19,284 bases of DNA from Schwartzia sp. (in: firmicutes) (GTDB lineage Bacteria > Bacillota > Negativicutes > Selenomonadales > Selenomonadaceae): assembly GCA_024691625.1 (NCBI GenBank), contig JAILNL010000207.1:1-19284 (forward strand), written 5' to 3'. The position numbers and the translations under genes are program-made. Position 1 is the first letter of the stretch, and each line of letters begins with the position of its first letter. The notes below the pieces were generated by a model. It was given only the letters and a program-made list of their open reading frames with translations, did no database searches and was not told where the DNA came from. Shown here piece after piece: positions 1 through 7,540 of this stretch.

Positions 1-185
1 TCACCCTCAAGAGGCTTTAAAATACCACGGAGACTCTTTAGCAGAGTGGACTTCCCCGCACCGTTGGGGCCTATGAGACCTACCAGTTCACCTTTATTCA
101 CATTAAAGCAAATATCCCGCAGAACGGGACTGTCCGTGGAATACCCCACGGACAGTCTATCTGCGGTTAACACACATTTCATCAT
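1..185 (-). CDS. ABC transporter ATP-binding protein, N-terminal part (cut by window edge)
   Basis: The first 61 codons of an ABC ATPase run off the left edge. A Walker A motif, GPNGAGKST, is visible at residues 39-47, preceded by the usual A-loop region with an aromatic residue (SVGYS, 12-16). The style (short N-terminus, then LVGLIGPNGAGKSTLL) fits the FecE/BtuD type of importer ATPase for iron-siderophore, heme or corrinoid uptake, but the Q-loop, signature and Walker B lie outside the window, so the substrate cannot be judged. An AAGGAT Shine-Dalgarno lies about 10 bases before the chosen ATG at 185. An in-frame ATG at 197 has no room for one. The gene begins 36 bases after the stop of the TonB receptor, with no promoter or terminator between, so the two are probably co-transcribed and work in one uptake path: outer-membrane receptor, then inner-membrane ABC importer. 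Confidence 0.85.
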   Translation of the reverse strand, partial: MMKCVLTADRLSVGYSTDSPVLRDICFNVNKGELVGLIGPNGAGKSTLLKSLRGILKPLEG

Positions 186-221
186 TTTATACAACATCCT
201 TGCGTTCTTTTTATCTTACCA

Positions 222-2168
222 TCAGAACGTATATGTAACACCCAGCTGGAAGAAACGACCATTGCCCGGATAATACTTGCCCTTGCCTCCCGGATATGCT
301 GAATATTCCTGATTGAAAAGATTCAATGCCTTGAAATAAATAGTCGTGGCCTTATTAACATCATAGCTTACATTGAGGTCAACAAGTGCTACATGACGTG
401 ACAATGCATATTTTGTATCTATTCCTGTGTTAAAGTTTCCATAGAGACCTGCTTTCCAAGGCCCCTGATGGTACTTAAGGCCGAAATGATAGCCATTAGG
501 ATTTTTATTGCTGCCATAATAACCAACTTCTCCACCTTTATAGCTTTGCTGTATCCCTGTATACGAATAGCCGAAGTCGATATCCCAAAGTGAGCTTATA
601 CGGCGTTTTACTGTAAGCTCAAGCCCACGACGTTTTTGCAAATACACATTTAGTGGTGTCCATACACCGCCCGCTGAATCCCAGTTAATTGCATCATGTA
701 GCCGACTCTGAAATACACTGAAGCTAATACTTGTATCATCATCAAAACAGTGATTTAACCCTATGGTTTCAGTATGGCCTGTTTCAGGTCTCAAATCTTT
801 ATTTCCGTACATATTCCAGCCCGGCTGATACCAAAACAAGTCATCAGTAGTTGGAGCCTGATATACTCTTCCCCATGATGCGTATATCTGAGTCTTTTTA
901 TCCGCACGGTAGTTGACTGCAACCTTCGGACTCCAATGAGCACCATACTTATTATGATGATTGAATCGAACACCCGGCACAAGTGACCATTTATCTCCAA
1001 GCTTCCATGTATCCTCAGCATAGGCCGATATATCACGCACTTTTTCATTGTTATATCCATTCGATTCATTTGTCGAACGACTCTCGTGCCATTCAGCACC
1101 TGCTACAATTGTGTGCTCCCCAAGTTCCCAACCATTCTGATAATCAAGACCGAAGAGCCGAGTATTGAAAGCACTCTGAAAAAAACTACTTCTGTAATTG
1201 TTGAATACTCTGAGATATCCAGGAGTTTTTTGATTCTCCTTGAAGTTGTATGTCAAAGCGGCACTGTTATATATCTCTGTTAACGGATTATCATCACCTG
1301 CTTTATTTACCGCATTATGGTACATTCCATTATGTACAGATTTGTGCTCAAAGTTCAAACGAATTGAGCTTGCTTCATCAAAATTTTGATCAAGACGCAC
1401 TACAAAGCTGTTATCATCCTTATCACTATGCGGAGCATCATGTGATTCACCATGCATTTTATAGCGTACATGGTTCTGCTTGTGAAGACCTCCGGATACA
1501 AACCAACTGAAATCATTATCAGAGCCCTGAGTAGCAACTTCATAGTTATATGTTCCCCATGAACCCATATTGACATCAAGTGTTGTTTCAGGCTTCTTAC
1601 TTCCGCGCTTCGTGATGATGTTGATAACACCACCTACTGCATCACTTCCGTAAAGAGCTGAACCGCCACCCTTTACAATCTCAATCCGAGCAATATTTTT
1701 GAGCGTAGGAATCATTTTGAGGCTCACTCTACCCCTACCAGTTGCATAACCTTGATCATTATTCAGACGACGCCCGTCCACCATAACGATGACACGTTCA
1801 TCGCCATTAAGAGTAATACCGTCAAAGCTTCCCTGTCTACTAACGACAACACCATTAACCTGGGAAAGTGCTTCAGCAACATCAACATAGTGATTAGCTT
1901 CTATATCCTTTGATGTGATGACGCTGATATTCGCCGGCGTATCCATACGTTCCGTCGGAATCCTCTCCGCCGTAACGACAACATCAGACAGAGAATATTC
2001 ATCAATATTCTCTTTGGCAGCCTCTGCTGTCTCTGTTGCCTCAGCCGTTTCCGTTGCTTCCGCGGCGTATGCGTTCCCCACCGCACAGCCGAAAACAGCA
2101 GTCATGATAACCGCTCCTGCTAAACGGCGCATGACAGATTTTTCCTTTAAGTCCTGTAAAATTTTCAT
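222..2168 (-). CDS. TonB-dependent outer-membrane receptor (BtuB/FecA-like)
   Basis: 648-aa outer-membrane active transporter. A signal peptide covers residues 1 to about 35 (KEK...MRR basic start, hydrophobic core, AYA cleavage site). A short TETAEA repeat linker (38-51) follows. Next is a TonB-box-like DVVVTA (62-67), close to the DTLVVTA of BtuB. The plug domain follows, with the conserved IEIVKGGGSALYGSDAVGG stretch and INIITKRG, then a beta-barrel with alternating aromatic strands ending in the typical terminal YTF. The start at 2168 is chosen because GGAGATACAGAA precedes it; the longer frame to 2216 would begin inside the promoter. It transports a large scarce ligand (corrinoid, heme or metal chelate) using TonB energy. 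Neighbours are an exported CbiK upstream and an ABC ATPase downstream, which favours a tetrapyrrole or metal-chelate substrate. No cobalamin riboswitch precedes it. Instead its promoter shares an operator-like dyad with that of the exported cbiK. The substrate is inference. Confidence 0.93.
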   Translation of the reverse strand: MKILQDLKEKSVMRRLAGAVIMTAVFGCAVGNAYAAEATETAEATETAEAAKENIDEYSLSDVVVTAERIPTERMDTPANISVITSKDIEANHYVDVAEALSQVNGVVVSRQGSFDGITLNGDERVIVMVDGRRLNNDQGYATGRGRVSLKMIPTLKNIARIEIVKGGGSALYGSDAVGGVINIITKRGSKKPETTLDVNMGSWGTYNYEVATQGSDNDFSWFVSGGLHKQNHVRYKMHGESHDAPHSDKDDNSFVVRLDQNFDEASSIRLNFEHKSVHNGMYHNAVNKAGDDNPLTEIYNSAALTYNFKENQKTPGYLRVFNNYRSSFFQSAFNTRLFGLDYQNGWELGEHTIVAGAEWHESRSTNESNGYNNEKVRDISAYAEDTWKLGDKWSLVPGVRFNHHNKYGAHWSPKVAVNYRADKKTQIYASWGRVYQAPTTDDLFWYQPGWNMYGNKDLRPETGHTETIGLNHCFDDDTSISFSVFQSRLHDAINWDSAGGVWTPLNVYLQKRRGLELTVKRRISSLWDIDFGYSYTGIQQSYKGGEVGYYGSNKNPNGYHFGLKYHQGPWKAGLYGNFNTGIDTKYALSRHVALVDLNVSYDVNKATTIYFKALNLFNQEYSAYPGGKGKYYPGNGRFFQLGVTYTF

Positions 2169-2206
2169 TTCTGTATCTCCTTTCCTAACCGAACGACATT
2201 TTAGAC

Positions 2207-2235
2207 TGTAAACCATATAGCAGGAATATGGTCAA
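2207..2235 (-). promoter_or_regulatory. Promoter of the TonB receptor with a 21-bp operator-like dyad
   Basis: On the minus strand TTGACC (2230-2235) and TTTACA (2207-2212) are separated by 17 bases. A 21-bp dyad, ACCATAT-N7-ATATGGT, fills 2212-2232, so a protein bound there would cover the spacer and part of both boxes. The same arrangement occurs before the exported cbiK. The -35 box is good and the -10 box is poor, so the site might need activation or might be tightly repressed. The regulator is unknown. Confidence 0.6.
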
Positions 2236-2297
2236 TAGAAAAATGAATTAAATTTATATAAACACCAAATTGGCACATTATTCCAACTTGATTCCAA

Positions 2298-2334
2298 TAA
2301 AAAACAACCGCTACAGCCGTAGCCATAGCGGTTG
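2298..2334 (-). terminator. Intrinsic terminator after the exported cbiK
   Basis: On the minus strand a 9-bp stem (CAACCGCTA at one arm, TAGCGGTTG at the other, 2305-2313 with 2326-2334) and a 12-base loop are followed by a T-run. It lies 22 bases after the cbiK stop and before the receptor promoter, so the receptor is transcribed separately. Confidence 0.9.
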
Positions 2335-2355
2335 ATATTATTTGATGCTGTGAAA

Positions 2356-3360
2356 TTATTCAGCTGCTTTGCCCTGCAGGTGATCCCAGGACTCGTTAGC
2401 GCGCTCAACGAACATCTTGCGGACTGCTTCGTTCTCGCCGAGGCCGTGGAGGTAAGCGTCAACCTTGAAGCCTGCAGCCGTGAGGATGGATTTGTGGGAA
2501 TCCGGCTCATCGCCTGCCATGTCGTTCGTAGCATGGTCGCCTGCAACCATCATAGTCGGCATAAGCGTAATATGTTTTATGCCAGCTTTCTTGAGCTGCG
2601 GGATGATATCGTCGAGGGACGGCCAGCCTTCAACTGTATAGAGGTAAACGTTCTTCAGACCAGCCTGATTGATGCGGTTCTGAATTACAGAATAGTAAGC
2701 GTTGGACGGATGCGGTGTGCCGTGTGCAAGCAGGAGAATAGCATCCTCTTTGCCCTGTTTCGGGAACTGAGTTTTGAGAGCCTGAACGAATTCACCAATG
2801 TCATCACGCTGCTCTTCCTGACCCATCCAGTACATGATAGCCGTACCCATCGTCATTTTCTTGAAGTTATCCTTATAGAGGTTGAATACAGCCGTCTGAT
2901 AAGCATATTCCATGCCTGGGAAGAGCTGGAGGGAAGTCAGAGCGACGCGGGAATAGCCTTCCTCTTTGAGCTGCTCTAGAGCTTCTTCAGGAGTCGGGTA
3001 TTTAATACCCTCGTTAGCTTTAATGCGGTCGATGATGATGTGGGATGTGAATGCAACAACTACTTTCGTACCAGGATGTGCTGCCTGAATTTCTTTCACA
3101 GTAGCATCGATCGTCTTTGCACGAGTTTCTTTGTATGTAGTACCGAAGCTCATAACTACGATAGCATCTTTGTTCTCGAGACCCTGGAGCTCAGGATTCT
3201 CATTTACGAGAACACCAATCTGCGCTGCCTGCAGGAGAGCCGGCGTAGCGTCCTTAACTTCGCTGCTCAGTTTGTAAGCTGCCTCGCTTGTTGTGCTGAA
3301 CGAGAACAGGGATACGACTGCTGCAGCAGCTGCCAAATACTGTTTCGTGCTTTTCTTCAT
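2356..3360 (-). CDS. cbiK: Exported sirohydrochlorin cobaltochelatase-like protein (CbiK family, periplasmic)
   Basis: 334 aa. Family members insert a divalent metal into sirohydrochlorin-type macrocycles (class II chelatases). Residues 1 to about 27 form a clear signal peptide (MKKSTK, then an Ala/Val/Leu core, SEAA cleavage region), so this copy is periplasmic, as known for CbiK-P of Desulfovibrio. The mature part carries the family blocks VMSFGTT (69-75), LLLAHGTPHPSNA (209-221) and MVAGDHATNDM (271-281). His213 and His276 correspond by position and spacing to the two metal-binding histidines of Salmonella CbiK (His145, His207). AAAGGAG precedes the ATG at 3360 by 9 bases. It has its own promoter with the dyad shared with the TonB receptor, and its own terminator. 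A periplasmic chelatase beside a receptor suggests metal or tetrapyrrole handling during uptake rather than de novo cobalamin synthesis; this is inference. A second, cytoplasmic paralogue lies at 8402-9355. Confidence 0.9.
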   Translation of the reverse strand: MKKSTKQYLAAAAAVVSLFSFSTTSEAAYKLSSEVKDATPALLQAAQIGVLVNENPELQGLENKDAIVVMSFGTTYKETRAKTIDATVKEIQAAHPGTKVVVAFTSHIIIDRIKANEGIKYPTPEEALEQLKEEGYSRVALTSLQLFPGMEYAYQTAVFNLYKDNFKKMTMGTAIMYWMGQEEQRDDIGEFVQALKTQFPKQGKEDAILLLAHGTPHPSNAYYSVIQNRINQAGLKNVYLYTVEGWPSLDDIIPQLKKAGIKHITLMPTMMVAGDHATNDMAGDEPDSHKSILTAAGFKVDAYLHGLGENEAVRKMFVERANESWDHLQGKAAE

Positions 3361-3426
3361 AAAACAAACACTCCTTTGATCTGTATAGAAACATATAACT
3401 TTTAGAGGTCTCCCCCAGAAACCCAT

Positions 3427-3455
3427 GCTAAACCATATACTTAGTATATAGTCAA
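3427..3455 (-). promoter_or_regulatory. Promoter of the exported cbiK with a 21-bp operator-like dyad
   Basis: TTGACT (3450-3455) and a weak TTTAGC (3427-3432) lie 17 bases apart on the minus strand. The dyad ACTATAT-N7-ATATGGT occupies 3432-3452, and its inner 15 bases are a perfect inverted repeat (ATATACT-N-AGTATAT). Sequence and placement match the receptor promoter at 2207-2235, including the ATTGAC before and the GGTTTA after the dyad. Confidence 0.6.
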
Positions 3456-3523
3456 TAAGATAAAGGCGATATATTAGGAAAATTACTCCCATAAATGAAT
3501 TTTTTCATTGATATCTCATATTT

Positions 3524-4738
3524 TTATTTAATTTCTGCAGTCTTAGGCATCTTTTCGCGCCCGCGTCCATAGAGTTTAAGTACAGAAGCAATTATAAAAT
3601 TCAGCAGAAAGCATGCCGCAAAGAAATTAAGCACCGCCGAATAACCCTGAGTCCGTTCCCAAAACCACGACACAAGCATAGGTCCTGCGACGCCCGCAAG
3701 TCCCCACGCTGTGAGGATACGTCCGTGTATGGCGCTCAGCTCACGGGTGCCGAAGATATCCGAAAGATATGCCGGCATACATGAAAAGCCTCCGCCGTAG
3801 CAGCTTATAATGAGGAGAACCAGAATCTGGAACAACCCCGCATCTGTTGTCTGCGCAAGTATATAAAATGCGGCGATTTCAATAATAAAGAAAAGCATGT
3901 AGGTAAAGCCGCGCCCCATAAAATCAGAAAGAGTAGACCACATGATACGGCCGCCGCCGTTCAGTATTCCGATGATACCCACCAGAGAAGCCGCCTGAGA
4001 TGCATCCATTCCAACAACCTGCTGTGCCATTGGCGATGCAACGGCAAGCAATCCGATACCGCAGGTGATGTTTATGAAAAAAATCCACCACAGCGCGCCA
4101 AACTGCCATGTGCGCATTGCTTCATTTGCGGTCTTTCCCTTTTGCACATGAAGCACATTTCCGCCTGCGTCCTTTATTTCAGGCGGTTTAAGATAAAGAG
4201 CCGATGCCCCAATAAGAAGCATATACACTGTACCGAGAATCAGGAAATTTGTAACGAGTCCGACGGCTTCGGTGAGAAACTGCATTAAAGGCCCCGCAAT
4301 GAGTGCGGCAAAACCGAAGCCCATGATTGCAAGTCCTGTTGCAAAGCCGCGGTTATCAGGAAAATATTTTACCAGTGTTGAGACCGGCGTAATATAGCCA
4401 ACCCCAAGCCCTATACCTCCAATGACTCCATAAAAAAGATACAAAAGAGCCAGACTGTGCTGCGAAAGCGCAAAGGCCGTCCCGAACATGCCTGCGCCAA
4501 AGAAAAGCATAGAAAACAGCCCGCTTTTTTTCGGGCCGTATTTTTCGACAAAGCTGCCTAAAAAACCTGCAGAGAGTCCGAGAAACAAAATAGCAATAGA
4601 AAATGTCCATGTTGTCTCAGAAAGCGAAAACCCCATCGTCTCCATAATCGGACGCGTCAACACACTCCACGCATAGACGCTTCCGATGGAAACATGGATT
4701 CCCACGGCAGCCAAAGCAATCAACCAGCGATTTCTCAT
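3524..4738 (-). CDS. MFS transporter, OFA (oxalate/formate antiporter) family
   Basis: 404-aa inner-membrane protein with about 12 hydrophobic segments in two halves. The N-terminal GSVYAWSVLTRPI (residues 19-31) and the GPKKSG loop after TM2 are typical of the OFA family (OxlT relatives), which move oxalate, formate, lactate or related small carboxylates. AAGGA lies 8 bases before the ATG at 4738. Upstream in-frame ATGs fall inside the leader RNA hairpins and are not used. The gene is preceded by a strong promoter and a ZTP riboswitch, which in other bacteria governs one-carbon and purine genes. That makes formate, the carbon feeding 10-formyl-tetrahydrofolate, the most attractive substrate (inference from regulation, not shown by residues). 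No clear terminator separates it from the exported cbiK, so some read-through into that gene is possible. Confidence 0.88.
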   Translation of the reverse strand: MRNRWLIALAAVGIHVSIGSVYAWSVLTRPIMETMGFSLSETTWTFSIAILFLGLSAGFLGSFVEKYGPKKSGLFSMLFFGAGMFGTAFALSQHSLALLYLFYGVIGGIGLGVGYITPVSTLVKYFPDNRGFATGLAIMGFGFAALIAGPLMQFLTEAVGLVTNFLILGTVYMLLIGASALYLKPPEIKDAGGNVLHVQKGKTANEAMRTWQFGALWWIFFINITCGIGLLAVASPMAQQVVGMDASQAASLVGIIGILNGGGRIMWSTLSDFMGRGFTYMLFFIIEIAAFYILAQTTDAGLFQILVLLIISCYGGGFSCMPAYLSDIFGTRELSAIHGRILTAWGLAGVAGPMLVSWFWERTQGYSAVLNFFAACFLLNFIIASVLKLYGRGREKMPKTAEIK

Positions 4739-4794
4739 ACAAACCATCCTTTCCTCATCACAAAAAAACATTACGAGGAGAGTCTGTGCAAAGA

Positions 4795-4832
4795 CAAAAA
4801 CCGTCCAGGCACAAACTCTCTGCCCAGACGGT
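4795..4832 (-). terminator. Intrinsic terminator overlapping the ZTP aptamer (expression platform)
   Basis: On the minus strand ACCGTC-TG-GGCA (4821-4832) pairs with TGCC-TG-GACGGT (4800-4811) across a 9-base loop, followed by a run of T (4796-4800). The 5' arm contains the CCGTC needed for the aptamer pseudoknot, so aptamer folding and termination exclude each other: ligand should prevent termination. It also serves as the only visible terminator for the nitrogenase-like operon upstream. Confidence 0.85.
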
Positions 4833-4891
4833 CGGCTTTCATGCTTTGCAGTACACGTGGTTAATTCCACTAATCCGTCAGCCCTGCAAAA
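4822..4891 (-). ncRNA. ZTP riboswitch aptamer (pfl motif) in the leader of the OFA transporter
   Basis: Read on the minus strand: P1 TTTTGCAG (4884-4891) pairs with CTGCAAA (4845-4851). Inside it GGCTGACGG (4875-4883) is followed by the GTGG/CCAC hairpin (4857-4870). After a short linker comes GCCGACCGTCTGGGC (4822-4836), the hallmark 3' hairpin of the pfl motif. GACGG of the first domain can pair with CCGTC of the last, the family's pseudoknot, here as the ACGG/CCGT covariant of the common GCGG/CCGC. The class binds ZMP/ZTP, which accumulates when 10-formyl-tetrahydrofolate is short, and turns genes on. The stretch just after P2 (GTGTA) departs from the common G-rich version, so I keep some reserve. 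Confidence 0.8.
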
Positions 4892-4912
4892 CTTATTTTA
4901 TTATCTACGCAC

Positions 4913-4941
4913 ATAGTATCAGTTAAACAATATGATGTCAA
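4913..4941 (-). promoter_or_regulatory. Strong sigma-70 type promoter for the ZTP leader and OFA transporter
   Basis: TTGACA (4936-4941) and TACTAT (4913-4918) with exactly 17 bases between, on the minus strand. Transcription would start near 4905, giving a leader of about 165 bases. The -35 box begins 3 bases after the stop codon of the NifK-like gene. Confidence 0.85.
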
Positions 4942-4944
4942 CAA

Positions 4945-6240
4945 TCATTTTCTCTTTGCGCCGCTGCGCGCAATTTCATGTATCTTCGCGTTCCAAAGTG
5001 TTTCCTGAACATAAGCCGCTCCGCGCAGCCCCATAAAAGGAGTGTCTGAAAGGCGCATACTGTCGAACACAGGATAAGCTATGGGAAATATTTCTATTTT
5101 CCCGTCCGTAAAGTTCAAAAGCTGTGTGGTCTCGTTGCTTGATGCCGCCACAATCCCTGACTTCATCTCATTAAGGCGTTCCCTGACAGCATCTATGTCC
5201 TCTGCCGCGTCAAGCACCTCGTCAGCCAGGCAGTCTTCTTCAGGCTTTTCCCCCGCGGGACATATCAACGTCAGCTTTCCTATGTCTGCCCATTCTCCGC
5301 GCAGTGCACGCGCAAATGCAACAGCTGAGCTCTGTGTGCCCGAAACAACTGCTTCATCATACCAAAGCTCATCCCATATCCCCTTCAGTTCACTTATCCT
5401 GAGAAAAATTCTCTGCCCCGCTATGTCACATTCCGCTTCAAATCTTTTGAAATCAGGCGCCGCAAGCGCTTCATTTATTGCCTTCATCCATTCCCGCGTA
5501 CCGCTCACACCGTACGGTGGAAGCGGTGACACATAAGGAGTTCCGTACATATTTTTGAGCTTTTCGGCAAGCGGCAGCCCCAGCTCACGGTGCACGACAA
5601 TGTTAAGCGAAGCCCTCGACAGCTTTTCAAAGTCCGAAAAACTCATTGCCGCCCCCGGACACTCCTGCACATGATATCCGCTCAGCTCAAGAAGCCGTTT
5701 AAGCTCCGCTGCATCGTTGATTCCGTTGTAATAGCCGTCAGTAACTCCTATCAGATTTACCGCAGCCGCTTCTTTTTCTTTTCCGTCAGAATTCACAGCA
5801 TCCATCACGGCAATCGAAGCCTTCTGCCAGCCCTCCGCAAAGCCTCCTGTAAGTCCGCCGCTGTCGAAAACAACTATCGGGCAGGTTATCCCCATCTCTC
5901 TGGCGATACCCTCCACGTCATCACCTATAAGGCTTGCGGAGCAGTTGTTTTCTATACATAGTACTGAGGGCGGATTTTCTACGTACTGCTCAAGGGTATC
6001 TCTCAGATACTCCTCACTGCCGAATACAATCGACTCATTGTCCAGCTGTGTGCACAGCATTCGCTTGGATATAAGCGGCTCATTCATTTCTATGTGACGC
6101 ATGGCATAGTAATAGCACCACAGAGGACCGTTGATTACCACCGCGGCATCGGGAATGCCGGCAAAAAAAGCTGCTGCGCCTGCAAGAGCACAGGCATCCT
6201 GCATACCGCAAAGCTCGCTGAAATTTTCTTTTTCAGGCAT
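4945..6240 (-). CDS. Nitrogenase-like component 1 protein, NifK/NifN/BchB-type subunit
   Basis: 431 aa, nitrogenase component 1 superfamily. The N-terminal third holds the three cysteines expected for a P-cluster-like Fe-S site: Cys17 (DACALAG), Cys42 (NGPLWC, equivalent of the GPxGC block) and Cys100 (NNCSASLIGDD, equivalent of the CxxxxIGDD block). The remainder shows alternating beta-alpha Rossmann-like segments (AAVNLIGV, LNIVVH, LTLICPAG, GIVAAS). At 431 aa it is near the small tetrapyrrole-reductase relatives and shorter than true NifK (over 500). I see no cofactor-ligand motifs of real nitrogenase. Its ATG overlaps the stop of the preceding NifD-like gene by 8 bases (ATGCCTGA), so the two are translationally coupled and presumably form a heterotetramer. 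It is the last gene of the cobalamin-riboswitch operon. Electrons would come from the NifH-like protein. Substrate unknown; a metallated tetrapyrrole is inferred from the operon's chelatase. Confidence 0.88.
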   Translation of the reverse strand: MPEKENFSELCGMQDACALAGAAAFFAGIPDAAVVINGPLWCYYYAMRHIEMNEPLISKRMLCTQLDNESIVFGSEEYLRDTLEQYVENPPSVLCIENNCSASLIGDDVEGIAREMGITCPIVVFDSGGLTGGFAEGWQKASIAVMDAVNSDGKEKEAAAVNLIGVTDGYYNGINDAAELKRLLELSGYHVQECPGAAMSFSDFEKLSRASLNIVVHRELGLPLAEKLKNMYGTPYVSPLPPYGVSGTREWMKAINEALAAPDFKRFEAECDIAGQRIFLRISELKGIWDELWYDEAVVSGTQSSAVAFARALRGEWADIGKLTLICPAGEKPEEDCLADEVLDAAEDIDAVRERLNEMKSGIVAASSNETTQLLNFTDGKIEIFPIAYPVFDSMRLSDTPFMGLRGAAYVQETLWNAKIHEIARSGAKRK

Positions 6241-7540
6241 ATATAAGCCCCCCTCTGCTGAGCGCTCTGTGCATGACTCGTACCATGGCATCCATTACAG
6301 CTTTCTCTCCCGTCCAGCCTGCGCCCGCAACACATGGAAGAATAATCTGGCGAACCTCCGAATTTACCAGTTCATGCGTCGTCAGAACAACATCTGATTC
6401 GCGCACTGCTTTTTCAAAGTCTTCCCCCGAAAGAACAGGCGCGTCAGTATACTGCCTGAGCTTTGCTTCATTCCTCTGACGTCCTTCTTCTCCCTGCGAT
6501 TCAAAAAGCTGTATGCCGATCAGCTCCATTCCAAGCTTTTCAAGCATAAGCAGAACCGTCTGCGGCTGGAAAAATTCGGTGGCGCGTCCAGCGCAGTAAA
6601 CAACCTTTTTCCCGCGCAGCGTTTCAGCCGACTTGTCAACCACAGCCATGAACCGCTGATGTTCTTTCTTTACGGCTTCCGCAGCAGCAGCTTCCATGCC
6701 AAGAAATTCCCCAAATCTTTTCAGCCACTCCATGGTCCTTAAATAGCCTACAGGATAAAGCTCCGAAAAGCATGGAATGTTGAATTTCTCGGAAAATTCC
6801 CTACCGACTGCAGCAAAATGCTGCTGACGGACATCGGATTCAGACCTTCCTATCACAACGGTCAAAGCTGCAGACGGCGCCTTTTCCAGCTCCGCAAGAG
6901 ACATGTATGAAGGAAACTGTCCGCTTATTTTGAGTCCGAAATAATCAAGCATACGCCTCATTTCACGTGTATAAGCGCCGAAGATACCGCCGCAGTCTCC
7001 GAAAATCAGCACTGTTCCCGGAATCTTTTTTTGCGGCTTCATAAAACGCTGCATCAAAATACGTGCCGCATCCAGATATCCATCGAAATACTCTCCGTCC
7101 AAAAAACCATGGTGTGATGTCTCTATGACAGGAATACCAAGCTCCTCAGTCATTTCCTCCGCCACTGCGCCCGTATCATCCCCGATTACGCCGGATACGC
7201 AGGAATTAGCTATAAACACCGCTTGGGGATTATATTTCTCATACGCGTAACGAACAGCACGGCGCAGGCGCTCCTCTCCGCCAAACACAGCCTCTTCATC
7301 AGTCAGATCCGTGGATAAAAGAGGTATGCTTCTTAGCTTCGTTTCCTCGGGAGCATCCGTAATCAGACGACAGAAGGAGCTTGCATCCATACGCCTTGCA
7401 ATGTGCGCGCAGGCCCTTGGACTATGATAGATTACGACAGCACCGTCCACATAACAAAGAGCACGCCATACCCCGGTCATTGTGCAGCTGCAGGACGCAA
7501 CCCTGCGACATTTCAGTACACGCTTTGCTTCAATTGCCAT
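6233..7540 (-). CDS. Nitrogenase-like component 1 protein, NifD/NifE/BchN-type subunit
   Basis: 435 aa, nitrogenase component 1 superfamily. Cysteines line up with the three cluster ligands of NifD: Cys19 (CSCTMTG), Cys44 (YHSPRAC, the GPxGC block) and Cys114 ([11 protein letters not shown], the CPxGxIGDD block). Further family features are the FGGEERL motif (86-92) before a helix and VLIFGDCGG. Additional cysteines are near the N-terminus (11, 17, 29, 57). It lacks an obvious counterpart of the FeMo-cofactor Cys275/His442 pair, as in BchN and CfbD, so it is unlikely to fix nitrogen. The start at 7540 overlaps the end of the NifH-like gene by 11 bases (ATGGCAATTGA), a tighter fit than the upstream in-frame ATG at 7594. 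Together with the NifH- and NifK-like proteins it should form an ATP-driven two-electron reductase in the cytoplasm. Which of the two large proteins is the D-type and which the K-type is my assignment by gene order. Confidence 0.88.
   Translation of the reverse strand: MAIEAKRVLKCRRVASCSCTMTGVWRALCYVDGAVVIYHSPRACAHIARRMDASSFCRLITDAPEETKLRSIPLLSTDLTDEEAVFGGEERLRRAVRYAYEKYNPQAVFIANSCVSGVIGDDTGAVAEEMTEELGIPVIETSHHGFLDGEYFDGYLDAARILMQRFMKPQKKIPGTVLIFGDCGGIFGAYTREMRRMLDYFGLKISGQFPSYMSLAELEKAPSAALTVVIGRSESDVRQQHFAAVGREFSEKFNIPCFSELYPVGYLRTMEWLKRFGEFLGMEAAAAEAVKKEHQRFMAVVDKSAETLRGKKVVYCAGRATEFFQPQTVLLMLEKLGMELIGIQLFESQGEEGRQRNEAKLRQYTDAPVLSGEDFEKAVRESDVVLTTHELVNSEVRQIILPCVAGAGWTGEKAVMDAMVRVMHRALSRGGLIYA

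Noticed and set aside
2169..2355. Cobalamin riboswitch upstream of the TonB receptor
   Set aside because: The gap before the receptor holds only a promoter with a dyad and the cbiK terminator; no B12 box or aptamer stems are present.
2332..2979. 215-aa plus-strand reading frame opposite the exported cbiK
   Set aside because: No ribosome binding site or promoter; lies fully antisense to a convincing family member and its sequence is Cys/His-rich noise.
3456..3523. Terminator after the OFA transporter
   Set aside because: Only a short AT-only stem (AATGAA with TTCATT) without a proper T-run; too weak to call.
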